From an uncultured Chromatiales bacterium (GTDB lineage: Bacteria > Pseudomonadota > Gammaproteobacteria > Steroidobacterales > BM003): 49,770 bases of DNA. Below the pieces are notes generated by a model. It did no database searches. It saw only the letters and a program-made list of their open reading frames with translations, and had not been told where the DNA came from. The stretch lies in NCBI GenBank assembly GCA_937128475.1, contig CAKZML010000303.1, positions 1 through 49,770 on the forward strand, read 5' to 3'. This document shows positions 5,897 through 14,169 of this stretch, piece after piece (position 1 is the stretch's first letter; every line of letters starts with the position of its first letter). Made by a program: the position numbers and the translations under genes.

Positions 5897-8491
5897 ATGC
5901 TTAGCGGAATTTTTTGGCTAGTTCTTTTCATCGGCAGTGCCCTGACACTCGCCTACCAGCGGATTGATCTGCGCAGGTCAACCATGGTTATTGGCGGGCT
6001 GCTGCTTGCCTATACCTTGCTTGGCGACGCAGGCTTTTTATGGACCCTGCTGTTGTGGGTAGTATTTGCCGCCATGGTCGCGCTAAACGCCGACGAGTTC
6101 CGACGGGATCGTATCGTCCGTCCCATGCTGGACATCTATCGCAGCATGGTACCCAGCATGTCCTCCACCGAACGCGAAGCCCTGGAAGCGGGCACGGTAT
6201 GGTGGGAGGGAGAACTGTTCAGCGGCGCCCCGGACTGGAGCCAGCTTAATTCAGCCCCTGCACCAAAACTCAGCGATGAGGAGCAGGCATTTATCGATGG
6301 TCCGGTTGAAGCCCTGTGCGGCATGGTGAACGTATGGGAGGTCTCTCACAAACAGGCCGACCTGAGCAGCGCCACCTGGGAATTCATGAAGAGCGAAGGA
6401 TTCTTCGCCATGATCATCCCGAAAAAGTATGGCGGTCTTGAGTTCTCCGCTTACGCCCATTCCTGTGTATTGGCCAAGATTGCCAGCCACAGCACTATCG
6501 CCGCATCGACTGTTGCGGTCCCCAACTCCCTGGGTCCGGCTGAATTGCTGCTGCACTACGGAACCGAGGAACAAAAGAATCATTACCTGCCACGACTCGC
6601 CAGTGGCAAGGAAATCCCCTGCTTCGCGCTGACCGGACCCACTGCGGGCTCGGATGCAGCGTCCATTCCGGATTACGGAGTGGTCTGCAAGGGCACCTAT
6701 GAAGGCGAGGAAGTGCTGGGAATACGGCTGAACTGGGACAAGCGATACATCACCCTGGCCCCGGTTGCCACGGTGCTGGGCCTGGCGTTTCAACTGCACG
6801 ACCCCGACCAATTGCTGGGCGAGCAGAAAGACCTGGGCATCACCGCCGCACTGATTCCCACGAATTTGCCGGGTATCACCATCGGTCGCAGGCACTTCCC
6901 CCTGAACGTGCCGTTCCAGAATGGTCCTACCCAGGGCAAGGACGTCTTTGTGCCCCTGAACGCCATCATTGGCGGTCCGGCAATGGCAGGAGAAGGCTGG
7001 CGCATGCTGGTGGAATGCCTGGCCGTCGGACGCAGCATCTCGTTGCCCGGCAACTCCACTGGTGGCGCGAAAGCCGCCCTGCACGCCACCGGCGCCTATG
7101 CCCGGATCAGGCAACAATTCGGCATGCCCATCGGAAGGTTTGAAGGCATAGGCGAGGCGCTTTCGCGTATCGCCGGCTTCACCTACATCATGGATGCCAG
7201 CCGCAGTGTTACCGCCGGGGCGATCGACCAGGGCGCCAGGCCCTCGGTACCCTCTGCAATACTGAAGTACCACAGCACCGAGATGGGCCGGAAGATTGCC
7301 AATGACGCCATGGATATCCACGGCGGCAAGGGCATATGCCTGGGTCCGAAAAACTACCTGGCCCGCGGTTACCAGGCGGTACCCATCGCCATCACGGTTG
7401 AAGGCGCGAACATCCTCACCCGCAGCCTGATCATCTTTGGCCAGGGCGCAGTGCGCTGCCATCCCTATGTGCTCAAGGAAATGCAAGCTGCCCGCGAGAG
7501 CGATACCGAAACCGCAGTGCGTGCCTTCGACGAGGCTATATTCGGTCACATCGGATATGCCACCAGCAATGCCGCGCGCGCCTTTGTCATGGCCATGACC
7601 AATGCACGGTATTCTGACGTCCCGAATCACGGCCCGACGCGTCGCTACTACCAGCACATCAACCGCTACAGTGCAGCGTTCGCACTGGTGACCGATGCCG
7701 CCATGCTGACCCTGGGCGGAGATTTGAAAAAACGTGAATCTATTTCGGCCCGCCTGGGCGATGTACTAAGCGCTACCTACCTGGCCTCATGCGTACTCAA
7801 GCACTACGAGAACCAGGGACGCCCCCAGGAAGATCTACCCATTGTCGAATGGGCTTGCCGTCACCTGCTGTATTCCGCCCAAGAGCAGTTGCACGGTCTG
7901 CTGCGTAACTTCCCCAACCGGCCGGTTGCCGCGGTCCTGAGGATGCTGGTGTTCCCAAGGGGACGGATGTATGCAGCACCCTCTGACAAGCTGAGCAAGA
8001 AGGTGATCAACCTGGTACTGGAAAACACTGAAAGCCGGGCCCGCCTGTGCAGCGGAATATATTCCTCCCCTGTGGAGAGCAACGCGCTACACCGGCTGCA
8101 AAAGGCCATGGAATTGGCCGTCCTGGTGGAACCCATTGAAAAGGGTCTGCGAGGAAGCTTGCAGGAAGAAGCCCTGCCCGGCGAGACAGTCGAAGCACGC
8201 ATCCAGCGGTTGCATGATCTTGACCTGATCTCTAAAGAACAGGCAGAGCTTATGAATAATTACTGGGATCTGCTGGAACCGATAATCGCAGTGGATGATT
8301 TTGATCCGGCAGAAATTGCTGCGGAACCCCTGGTGAAAAAGCCTGCCCGCAAGGCGCCGGCCAAAAAAGTTGCCGCCAGGAAAACCGTCGCGAAAAAGCC
8401 CAAAGCCCCAGCCAGGACCAAGGCTGCCTCGGTAAAAAAGGCCGACAGCAAAAATGATTCGCAACCTGAAAACGACGAAAAGAAAAGCTGA
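5897..8491 (+). CDS. fadE: Acyl-CoA dehydrogenase, FadE type, with lysine/alanine-rich tail
   Basis: The enzyme carries out the first, FAD-dependent oxidation of fatty acyl-CoA in beta-oxidation. From ATG 5897 it has 864 residues, somewhat longer than E. coli FadE (about 814). Residues 1-60 hold two hydrophobic segments, the membrane anchor typical of FadE. The dehydrogenase core follows (CFALTGPTAGSDAAS for FAD binding, GRSISLPGNSTGGAK, AILKYHSTEMGRKIANDAMDIHGGKGICLGP), then the long FadE-specific C-terminal domain (DUF1974). I chose ATG 5897 because GGAG at 5883-5886 lies 10 bases upstream and the protein then opens with the hydrophobic segment; an in-frame ATG at 5843 adds 18 unlikely residues. 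The last 52 residues (8333-8488) form a basic tail of KKPA/KKVA type not usual for FadE. Confidence 0.93.
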   Translation: MLSGIFWLVLFIGSALTLAYQRIDLRRSTMVIGGLLLAYTLLGDAGFLWTLLLWVVFAAMVALNADEFRRDRIVRPMLDIYRSMVPSMSSTEREALEAGTVWWEGELFSGAPDWSQLNSAPAPKLSDEEQAFIDGPVEALCGMVNVWEVSHKQADLSSATWEFMKSEGFFAMIIPKKYGGLEFSAYAHSCVLAKIASHSTIAASTVAVPNSLGPAELLLHYGTEEQKNHYLPRLASGKEIPCFALTGPTAGSDAASIPDYGVVCKGTYEGEEVLGIRLNWDKRYITLAPVATVLGLAFQLHDPDQLLGEQKDLGITAALIPTNLPGITIGRRHFPLNVPFQNGPTQGKDVFVPLNAIIGGPAMAGEGWRMLVECLAVGRSISLPGNSTGGAKAALHATGAYARIRQQFGMPIGRFEGIGEALSRIAGFTYIMDASRSVTAGAIDQGARPSVPSAILKYHSTEMGRKIANDAMDIHGGKGICLGPKNYLARGYQAVPIAITVEGANILTRSLIIFGQGAVRCHPYVLKEMQAARESDTETAVRAFDEAIFGHIGYATSNAARAFVMAMTNARYSDVPNHGPTRRYYQHINRYSAAFALVTDAAMLTLGGDLKKRESISARLGDVLSATYLASCVLKHYENQGRPQEDLPIVEWACRHLLYSAQEQLHGLLRNFPNRPVAAVLRMLVFPRGRMYAAPSDKLSKKVINLVLENTESRARLCSGIYSSPVESNALHRLQKAMELAVLVEPIEKGLRGSLQEEALPGETVEARIQRLHDLDLISKEQAELMNNYWDLLEPIIAVDDFDPAEIAAEPLVKKPARKAPAKKVAARKTVAKKPKAPARTKAASVKKADSKNDSQPENDEKKS

Positions 8492-8584
8492 CCCAGGCCT
8501 GACGCCCGGGCAATGAGGGTTTGCCGCTGGTGGGCGTGGCGCATATAGTGGTTTGCGTCACCTCCACCAGCAAAGTAATTCTTC

Positions 8585-9958
8585 ATGTCCGAGCCCAACA
8601 TCATCTATGAGTTAAACCTGGACACCGATCCAGGCATCGGCGATGAATTCGAACCCTGGTTAAGAAAACACACCAGCGCCATGCTGGAGCTAAGCGGATT
8701 CAGGCTGGCAACCCTGTATAGCGTTGAGTCCGCGGACGATACCGAACATCGTCACTACAGCGTCCACTTCCTGCTGGAATCTCATGCCGCCCTGGAACAA
8801 TCTGTCAGCGAGCACGCAGCGGAAACCCGCAGGGTCGGGCAAGAGCGATTCGGCGAACAACTTACGATTCACCACCGGGTTCTGACAGAAAGCGACGCAC
8901 TAAGCCCTCATGCTCCGGACATGTACTGCCGGAATTGCAGTTCACCAATCCGCGGCCAGTACTGCGCCGGATGCGGGCAGCGCTCCATCTCCAGGGTGAT
9001 CACCATGTGGGAACTGACCCGCGACATGGTGGGGGATATCGCCGATCTGGATTCGCGAATCTGGCGTAGCCTTATTCCCTTGCTGTTAAAGCCGGGACAC
9101 CTGACCGCGGATTATCTTCAGGGTCGAAGAGCCCGCTACATGCCGCCATTTCGCATGTACCTGGTTCTCAGCATCCTGTTCTTCCTTTTGATGTCGGTGT
9201 TTCACGATAGTGGCACCTTCATAGACGACGGTGTCATAAGCGTTGATTCGGAAGAAAAACTTGACCAGGCACAACTCGATCAGGCCAGGGAAACCCTGGC
9301 CGAAGTAATACCAGAGCATGCAGACAACCCGGAACTCGCCAAGAAGCTGGCTGAAATTCGGGACAGCCTGCCGCAATCGGTTTCTGATGGTGAGACAGTC
9401 CCGTCTGTAGAGAGCGACGAAAACGACGATAGGTCCGTTGAGGAAAAATGTAACGACGCCAACATCGATATTGGCGACGATTTCATGCCCTGGATCAGCG
9501 AGGAAGAGGCCGAAGCCAAGGCCCGGCAGATATGTCGCAAAGTGGTAGGTGACCGAGGTAGAAGCCTGTTAAAGGGATTGCAGGAAAACTTCCCCACGAT
9601 GCTGTTCATTTTCCTGCCGGTCATCGCCCTGGTGCTCAAGGGCCTCTACCCCCTGTCCCGCCGGTACTACGTGGAACACCTGTTGTTTGTCATCCACTTC
9701 CACGCCTTTGTCTTCCTGGCGTTAATACTGGAATTACTGATCTTCGAACTGGCCGCAACCATTCAATTTCCCACCTGGCCTTTTACCACGGTGCTGTCAC
9801 TTTACATCCCCTACTACCTGTACCGGTCAATGCGCAGGGTATACGGGCAATCCCGTGCAGCAACGCTTTACAAGTATGTTCTGCTATTATTTTTCTACTT
9901 CTTCAGCTTATTGCTGACATTCCTGGCCGCATTGGTCTTTACGGCTTTCACCTTGTAG
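8585..9958 (+). CDS. DUF4286-DUF3667 fusion, zinc-ribbon membrane protein
   Basis: The 457-residue protein joins two families. Residues 5-102 match DUF4286, a small ferredoxin-like domain ('NIIYELN', 'HYSVHFLLESHAALEQ-VSEHA', 'ERFGEQLTIHHRVL'). Residues 113-460 match DUF3667: a zinc ribbon with Cys115, 118, 127 and 130, then 'DSRIWRSLIPLLLKPGHLTADYLQGRRARYMPPFRMYLVL', a membrane segment at about 193-215, an acidic linker of about 120 residues, and three C-terminal membrane segments. DUF3667 proteins are membrane proteins of unknown role. No strong ribosome-binding site precedes the start, but the DUF4286 match begins at once. It stands 11 bases before the DUF4399 gene, so they may be co-transcribed. 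Confidence 0.8.
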   Translation: MSEPNIIYELNLDTDPGIGDEFEPWLRKHTSAMLELSGFRLATLYSVESADDTEHRHYSVHFLLESHAALEQSVSEHAAETRRVGQERFGEQLTIHHRVLTESDALSPHAPDMYCRNCSSPIRGQYCAGCGQRSISRVITMWELTRDMVGDIADLDSRIWRSLIPLLLKPGHLTADYLQGRRARYMPPFRMYLVLSILFFLLMSVFHDSGTFIDDGVISVDSEEKLDQAQLDQARETLAEVIPEHADNPELAKKLAEIRDSLPQSVSDGETVPSVESDENDDRSVEEKCNDANIDIGDDFMPWISEEEAEAKARQICRKVVGDRGRSLLKGLQENFPTMLFIFLPVIALVLKGLYPLSRRYYVEHLLFVIHFHAFVFLALILELLIFELAATIQFPTWPFTTVLSLYIPYYLYRSMRRVYGQSRAATLYKYVLLLFFYFFSLLLTFLAALVFTAFTL

Positions 9959-9968
9959 GAAACAAATC

Positions 9969-10391
9969 ATGGCAATTCGAAACACACTACTTTCAATACT
10001 ACTATTTTCGCTCAGCGCACTTGCCGGCGCCGCAGATCAAAGCACCTCACCCGAGCAGGCCACCGCCTACATCGTCTCCCCCGCTGACGGCGCAACCGTC
10101 TCCGGTCCGGTTGTGGTGGTCTTCGGGCTCAAGGGAATGGGCGTGGCCCCCGCGGGTACCGACAAGGCCAACACCGGACACCATCACCTGCTGATCGATG
10201 CCGAACTCCCGACCATGGACCAGCCGTTACCGGCCAGTGCCAAGCTGATCCACTTTGGTGGCGGTCAGACCCAGACAACCCTGGAACTGGAACCTGGAAC
10301 CCATACCCTGCAACTGGTGCTGGGTGATAAAAATCACATTCCCCACAACCCACCGGTAGTCTCGGAAAAGATCACCATCACGGTGAAGTAG
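9969..10391 (+). CDS. Periplasmic DUF4399 protein
   Basis: This 140-residue protein has a signal peptide at residues 1-22 (ending AGAADQ). Residues 34-140 form a DUF4399 domain with 'YIVSPADGATVSGPVVVVFGLKGMGVAPAG' (read in two halves), 'NTGHHHLLID' and 'LELEPGTHTLQLVLGDKNHIPHNPPV'. The histidine-rich loop and immunoglobulin-like strands suggest a ligand- or metal-binding periplasmic domain, but the function of the family is not established. An AGGAAA ribosome-binding site lies 7 bases before the ATG. Confidence 0.85.
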   Translation: MAIRNTLLSILLFSLSALAGAADQSTSPEQATAYIVSPADGATVSGPVVVVFGLKGMGVAPAGTDKANTGHHHLLIDAELPTMDQPLPASAKLIHFGGGQTQTTLELEPGTHTLQLVLGDKNHIPHNPPVVSEKITITVK

Positions 10392-10430
10392 GCCGCGCCG
10401 ATACTGAACTGAGTAAGCGCGACTGCTGCC

Positions 10431-11627
10431 ATGAACACACTTCAATCCGGCATTTCCGGCCGGATCATTTTCCATGTGGACATGGATGCTTTCTACGCCT
10501 CGGTGGAACAACGGGATAACCCCCAGTGGCGAGGACTACCAGTTCTGGTGGGCGGCACCGGTCCCCGGGGCGTGGTGGCGGCGGCGAGTTACGAGGCAAG
10601 GGGTTTCGGCGTGCGCTCGGCCATGCCCATGAGCGAGGCACTGCGGCGCTGCCCCAGTGCAATCTGTGCGCGACCACGAATTGACCGCTACCGTGAAGTA
10701 TCCAGGGAGGTTTTCGCTATCTTCCGTAGCGTGACCCCCCTGGTACAGGGCCTCTCCCTGGACGAGGCCTTTCTGGATGTTAGCGACCAGGTCAGGACCC
10801 GCCGACAAGCCAGGGAGCTTGGCCGATCCATTAAACAGCGAATTCACCAGGCCACAGGACTGACCGCCTCGGTGGGAATTGGGCCCAACAAGCTGGTGGC
10901 AAAGATAGCTTCCGACCTGGAGAAGCCGGATGGCCTGGTCCTGGTTGGCAGGAAAGAGGTGCAAGCCGTACTGGACCCTCTTCCGGTTCGGGCAATCAAC
11001 GGCATCGGACCGCGTACCGGGGAAGTCCTGGAGACGCGCGGCATTCACCTGATTCGCGATCTCAGGGTCTGTCCGGTGGAATTGCTGACGCCGGTATTCG
11101 GGCGCTTCACCCGGCGAATGCTGGACAAGGCCAGCGGTATCGATAACCGCCCCGTGGAACCCGGGGGCAAGTCAAAGTCCATCAGCGCCGAGGAAACCTT
11201 CGACCAGGACTTGCTGGAACTGCCCGAGATGCTGGAACAGCTGAGCCTGTTAAGCATCCGCACCGCACGCCGACTGGCAGCCAAGGAACTGCAGGCCACC
11301 ACGGTGTCGGTGAAAATCCGCGACCGGGAGTTTCGCACCGTCACCCGCCAGCACAGCTTCTCCCCGGCCACCCAGAGCGCGGACATCCTTGAGCAGACCT
11401 CCCGCCATTTGCTGGAACAATGGCGGGCAGAACATCCTTATTCCGCTGTGCGCCTGCTTGGGGTCGGCGTTTCGGGGCTGGAGCCGGCCAGGCAGATGGA
11501 CCTGTTCACCAGCGAAGTGCAGAGGAGTTCCTCACAGGTTCAGGAGTTGATTAAAGAGGTCCGCCAGAGATACGGTAGCAATGCCCTGAGAAAGGGACCG
11601 GCACTGAAGGGAAAACGCCAGACGTAG
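10431..11627 (+). CDS. dinB: DNA polymerase IV (Y-family translesion polymerase)
   Basis: At 398 residues it is slightly longer than E. coli Pol IV (351). The palm carries HVDMDAFYASVE (metal ligand Asp17) and SLDEAFLDVS (Asp111, Glu112). The steric-gate and finger region reads 'VVAAASYEARGFGVRSAMP'. The helix-hairpin-helix 'INGIGPRTGEVLETRGI' and the little-finger domain follow. Near the C-terminus QMDLF is a clean beta-clamp-binding motif, here followed by about 40 more residues rather than sitting at the very end. No LexA box is obvious in the 40 bases upstream, and the ribosome-binding site is weak. It performs error-prone bypass synthesis at damaged DNA. Confidence 0.96.
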   Translation: MNTLQSGISGRIIFHVDMDAFYASVEQRDNPQWRGLPVLVGGTGPRGVVAAASYEARGFGVRSAMPMSEALRRCPSAICARPRIDRYREVSREVFAIFRSVTPLVQGLSLDEAFLDVSDQVRTRRQARELGRSIKQRIHQATGLTASVGIGPNKLVAKIASDLEKPDGLVLVGRKEVQAVLDPLPVRAINGIGPRTGEVLETRGIHLIRDLRVCPVELLTPVFGRFTRRMLDKASGIDNRPVEPGGKSKSISAEETFDQDLLELPEMLEQLSLLSIRTARRLAAKELQATTVSVKIRDREFRTVTRQHSFSPATQSADILEQTSRHLLEQWRAEHPYSAVRLLGVGVSGLEPARQMDLFTSEVQRSSSQVQELIKEVRQRYGSNALRKGPALKGKRQT

Positions 11628-11713
11628 ATGCCTGCTACAATGGGCCGCCGCACCACTATGGCAGACTCTGGGCGGGCTGGAACGCTGTAACTAAACTGGG
11701 GTAAAACGCGCAT

Positions 11714-13432
11714 ATGTACGAGCGCTATTTCGGGCTAAACGAAAAGCCCTTTTCAATCACTCCGGACCCCAGGTACCTGTACCTGACCAAGCGCCATGCC
11801 GAAGCGCTTGCCCACCTGTTGTACGGCGTAACCGAGAGCGGAGGCTTCGTGCAGCTCACCGGCGAGGTGGGCACCGGGAAAACCACCCTGGTTCGCAGCC
11901 TGCTTGAGAAAGTTCCCGGCGACGTGGAAGTGGCGTTGATTCTTAACCCCCGCCTTTCCCCTAATGAATTTCTGCATGCCATTTGTGACGAGTTGGGCGC
12001 CGAGATACCAGAACAGGCCAGCCCCAAGGAAATGGTTGATGCCCTGAACCGACACCTGCTCGACGCTCATGGCCGGGGCAGCCGGGTGGTATTGATCGTC
12101 GACGAGGCACAGAACCTCAGCGCCGAAGTGCTGGAGCAGGTGCGCCTGCTGACAAATCTCGAGACCGCCAAGCAGAAATTGCTGCAGATCATACTTATCG
12201 GACAGACCGAACTTCGCGAGTTGCTGGCGCGTAACGACCTCAGGCAGCTTGCCCAGCGTATTACCGGTCGTTACCACCTGGATCCGCTGCACAAAGACGA
12301 GTCCATGGCCTATGTCCGGCATCGTTTACAAGTCGCGGGCTGCACTACAGAGGTCATGCGACCCTCTGCCCTGACCGAACTGCACCGGATTTCCGGCGGC
12401 GTTCCCCGGAGCATTAATGTGATCGGCGACCGCGCACTGCTGGGCGCCTACACACGCGAGCAACGGGTGGTCAACGGCGCACTGGTACGCGAGGCGGCCT
12501 CGGAAGTTTTCGGGCACAAGGTGCGGTCCCGCTGGGCGCCCATGTTCAATGCCGCCGCCATGGTGGCCGCCGGATTAATCATTGCCGCAGGACTGTGGCA
12601 GGCCCGGGACCTGTTGCCAGGATTCGATAAGCAGGCAGTCGTCCCAGCCCAGGCCAGTGTTCAGCCGGCCATGGTTGAGCCGGTGGTGCGTCCACCGACG
12701 CCCCAGCAGGCAATCAGCGAAACCACCACCGAAACCCCATCCATAGAGCATGGGGTCGATGACACGATTAACCGCGGGCATATCGATCGGGAAGATAGCC
12801 TCAGTTTCCCGACCGTCCAGGATCTGCTCGCTGAGCGTTCAGACTCATTCGGCACTGACGATGCCTTGAGCAGCCTGTTCACCTTATGGGATGCACGCTA
12901 CCAACCGGGCCAGGACACCGGTTGTAACCAGGCCCGGGGACAAGGACTGGATTGCCTGTTCCAGCGTGGATCCTGGCGCAGCCTGGTGACTCTGAATGTT
13001 CCCGCCGTGTTATCCCTGAGCGATGACCAGGGCAGCGGCTACCAGGTAGTACTGGCATCCATCGGCGATCAATACGCCGAGCTTTTGATAGAGGGTCAAC
13101 GCACGAGAGTCAGCCTGCTGGACCTGTCCAGTTACTGGGACGGAGAGTTCCTGCTGATTTGGCGCCCCCTGTCGGTTGGCGCCCCGGACATCGTTCCCGG
13201 TTATCGCGGAGCCGAGGTTCCCGTGCTCAGGGATGCCCTGGGAAGTATTGACGGGCAAGTCAGCGAGGCGGCCGACCCAGAGTTATTTGATGAACCCCTG
13301 GCCCAGAGAGTACGGGCATTCCAGAAGAAACATCGCCTGGAACCGGATGCCATTGTGGGAGCGCGTACCCAGATCGTGTTAAACCTTGTCTCGGGTGCAA
13401 GTTCCGGCCCACGTCTGACCGGCGGGCAATAA
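11714..13432 (+). CDS. exeA: ExeA-like AAA ATPase with peptidoglycan-binding domain
   Basis: The 572-residue protein starts MYERYFGLNEKPFSITPDPR, the hallmark of ExeA/GspA and MshM ATPases. Walker A is at residues 50-58 (GEVGTGKTT) and Walker B at 125-131 (VVLIVDE). A single membrane segment lies at about 277-297. A periplasmic proline-rich linker follows, then a C-terminal peptidoglycan-binding domain (about 500-565, 'VRAFQKKHRLEPDAIVGARTQ'). ExeA with ExeB opens or remodels peptidoglycan so that the type II secretin can assemble. The ExeB/GspB-like gene follows 4 bases later, which supports the role. No other secretion genes are in the window, so MSHA-pilus MshM is an alternative. Confidence 0.88.
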   Translation: MYERYFGLNEKPFSITPDPRYLYLTKRHAEALAHLLYGVTESGGFVQLTGEVGTGKTTLVRSLLEKVPGDVEVALILNPRLSPNEFLHAICDELGAEIPEQASPKEMVDALNRHLLDAHGRGSRVVLIVDEAQNLSAEVLEQVRLLTNLETAKQKLLQIILIGQTELRELLARNDLRQLAQRITGRYHLDPLHKDESMAYVRHRLQVAGCTTEVMRPSALTELHRISGGVPRSINVIGDRALLGAYTREQRVVNGALVREAASEVFGHKVRSRWAPMFNAAAMVAAGLIIAAGLWQARDLLPGFDKQAVVPAQASVQPAMVEPVVRPPTPQQAISETTTETPSIEHGVDDTINRGHIDREDSLSFPTVQDLLAERSDSFGTDDALSSLFTLWDARYQPGQDTGCNQARGQGLDCLFQRGSWRSLVTLNVPAVLSLSDDQGSGYQVVLASIGDQYAELLIEGQRTRVSLLDLSSYWDGEFLLIWRPLSVGAPDIVPGYRGAEVPVLRDALGSIDGQVSEAADPELFDEPLAQRVRAFQKKHRLEPDAIVGARTQIVLNLVSGASSGPRLTGGQ

Positions 13433-13436
13433 CACC

Positions 13437-14168
13437 ATGTCTTTTATACTTGATGCCTTGAAAAAATCCGAAGACGAGAGACTGGGCCAGTCGGGTCCAA
13501 ACCTGGCCTACGCCCACAACGGTGCGAAGCGCGAAGCGATTCCCCGGTGGGTGCTGATCCTGTCCGCATTGTTACTGGTCAACCTGGCAGGCCTTGTTGC
13601 AGTCATGGCCTGGAAATCAGACACCCCAGCTGAGAATTCCAAATCCACCGCGCAGCCAGTCATCCAGGAAGAGCCCATCCAGCAAAACCCGGTGGGTTTT
13701 CGTGCCAGCCCCGACTACCCCAGCCCTGTCGTTCAGCAACCAGTTACCCAGGCGCCACCACCGGTTCAGAGCAACCGGGATGAAGTGCGCTCGCTGGCCC
13801 GGGAGGCCAGCAAACCGTCAAGCGAATCACCCAGCGCTTCGGTTACACCCTCTGCCACCCAGACCCCGGCAACACCTCCGGTAACCCCCCGGCAAGCGGA
13901 GTCTCAAACTGACGCCGAGGCAGCCCAGGCCGCCATGGCGCCAACGCTGAATGAACTACTGGGCCAGGGGCGGCTGATGAACTTGCCCGCCCTGAAAGTG
14001 GATCTTCATGTATATGCGGCACGCAAGGAAGACCGCTTTGTATTCATCAATCTAGCCAAATACCAGGAAGGACAGCGCCTGAAAGAAGGACCGCTGGTCG
14101 AGGCAATCACCAACGATGGTGTGATCCTCCAGTATCAAGGCGAGAGATTTCTAATACCCCGAAGTTAA
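13437..14168 (+). CDS. gspB: GspB/ExeB-like protein
   Basis: This 243-residue partner of the ATPase upstream begins MSFILDALKKSE, diagnostic for GspB/ExeB. A membrane segment lies at residues 39-58. A long proline/serine/threonine-rich periplasmic linker (60-165) comes next. The C-terminal GspB domain (170-243) reads 'LNELLGQGRLMNLPALKVDLHVYA' and ends 'YQGERFLIPRS'. In Aeromonas, ExeB forms a complex with ExeA and guides secretin ExeD through the peptidoglycan. It starts 4 bases after exeA and ends 1 base before the next ATG, so all three genes are probably one transcript. Confidence 0.88.
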   Translation: MSFILDALKKSEDERLGQSGPNLAYAHNGAKREAIPRWVLILSALLLVNLAGLVAVMAWKSDTPAENSKSTAQPVIQEEPIQQNPVGFRASPDYPSPVVQQPVTQAPPPVQSNRDEVRSLAREASKPSSESPSASVTPSATQTPATPPVTPRQAESQTDAEAAQAAMAPTLNELLGQGRLMNLPALKVDLHVYAARKEDRFVFINLAKYQEGQRLKEGPLVEAITNDGVILQYQGERFLIPRS

Positions 14169-14169
14169 T

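Noticed and set aside
6251-7657. 468-codon open frame antisense to fadE
   Set aside because: It lies wholly inside fadE on the other strand, with low-complexity Gly/Arg/His-rich composition typical of shadow frames in GC-rich genes.
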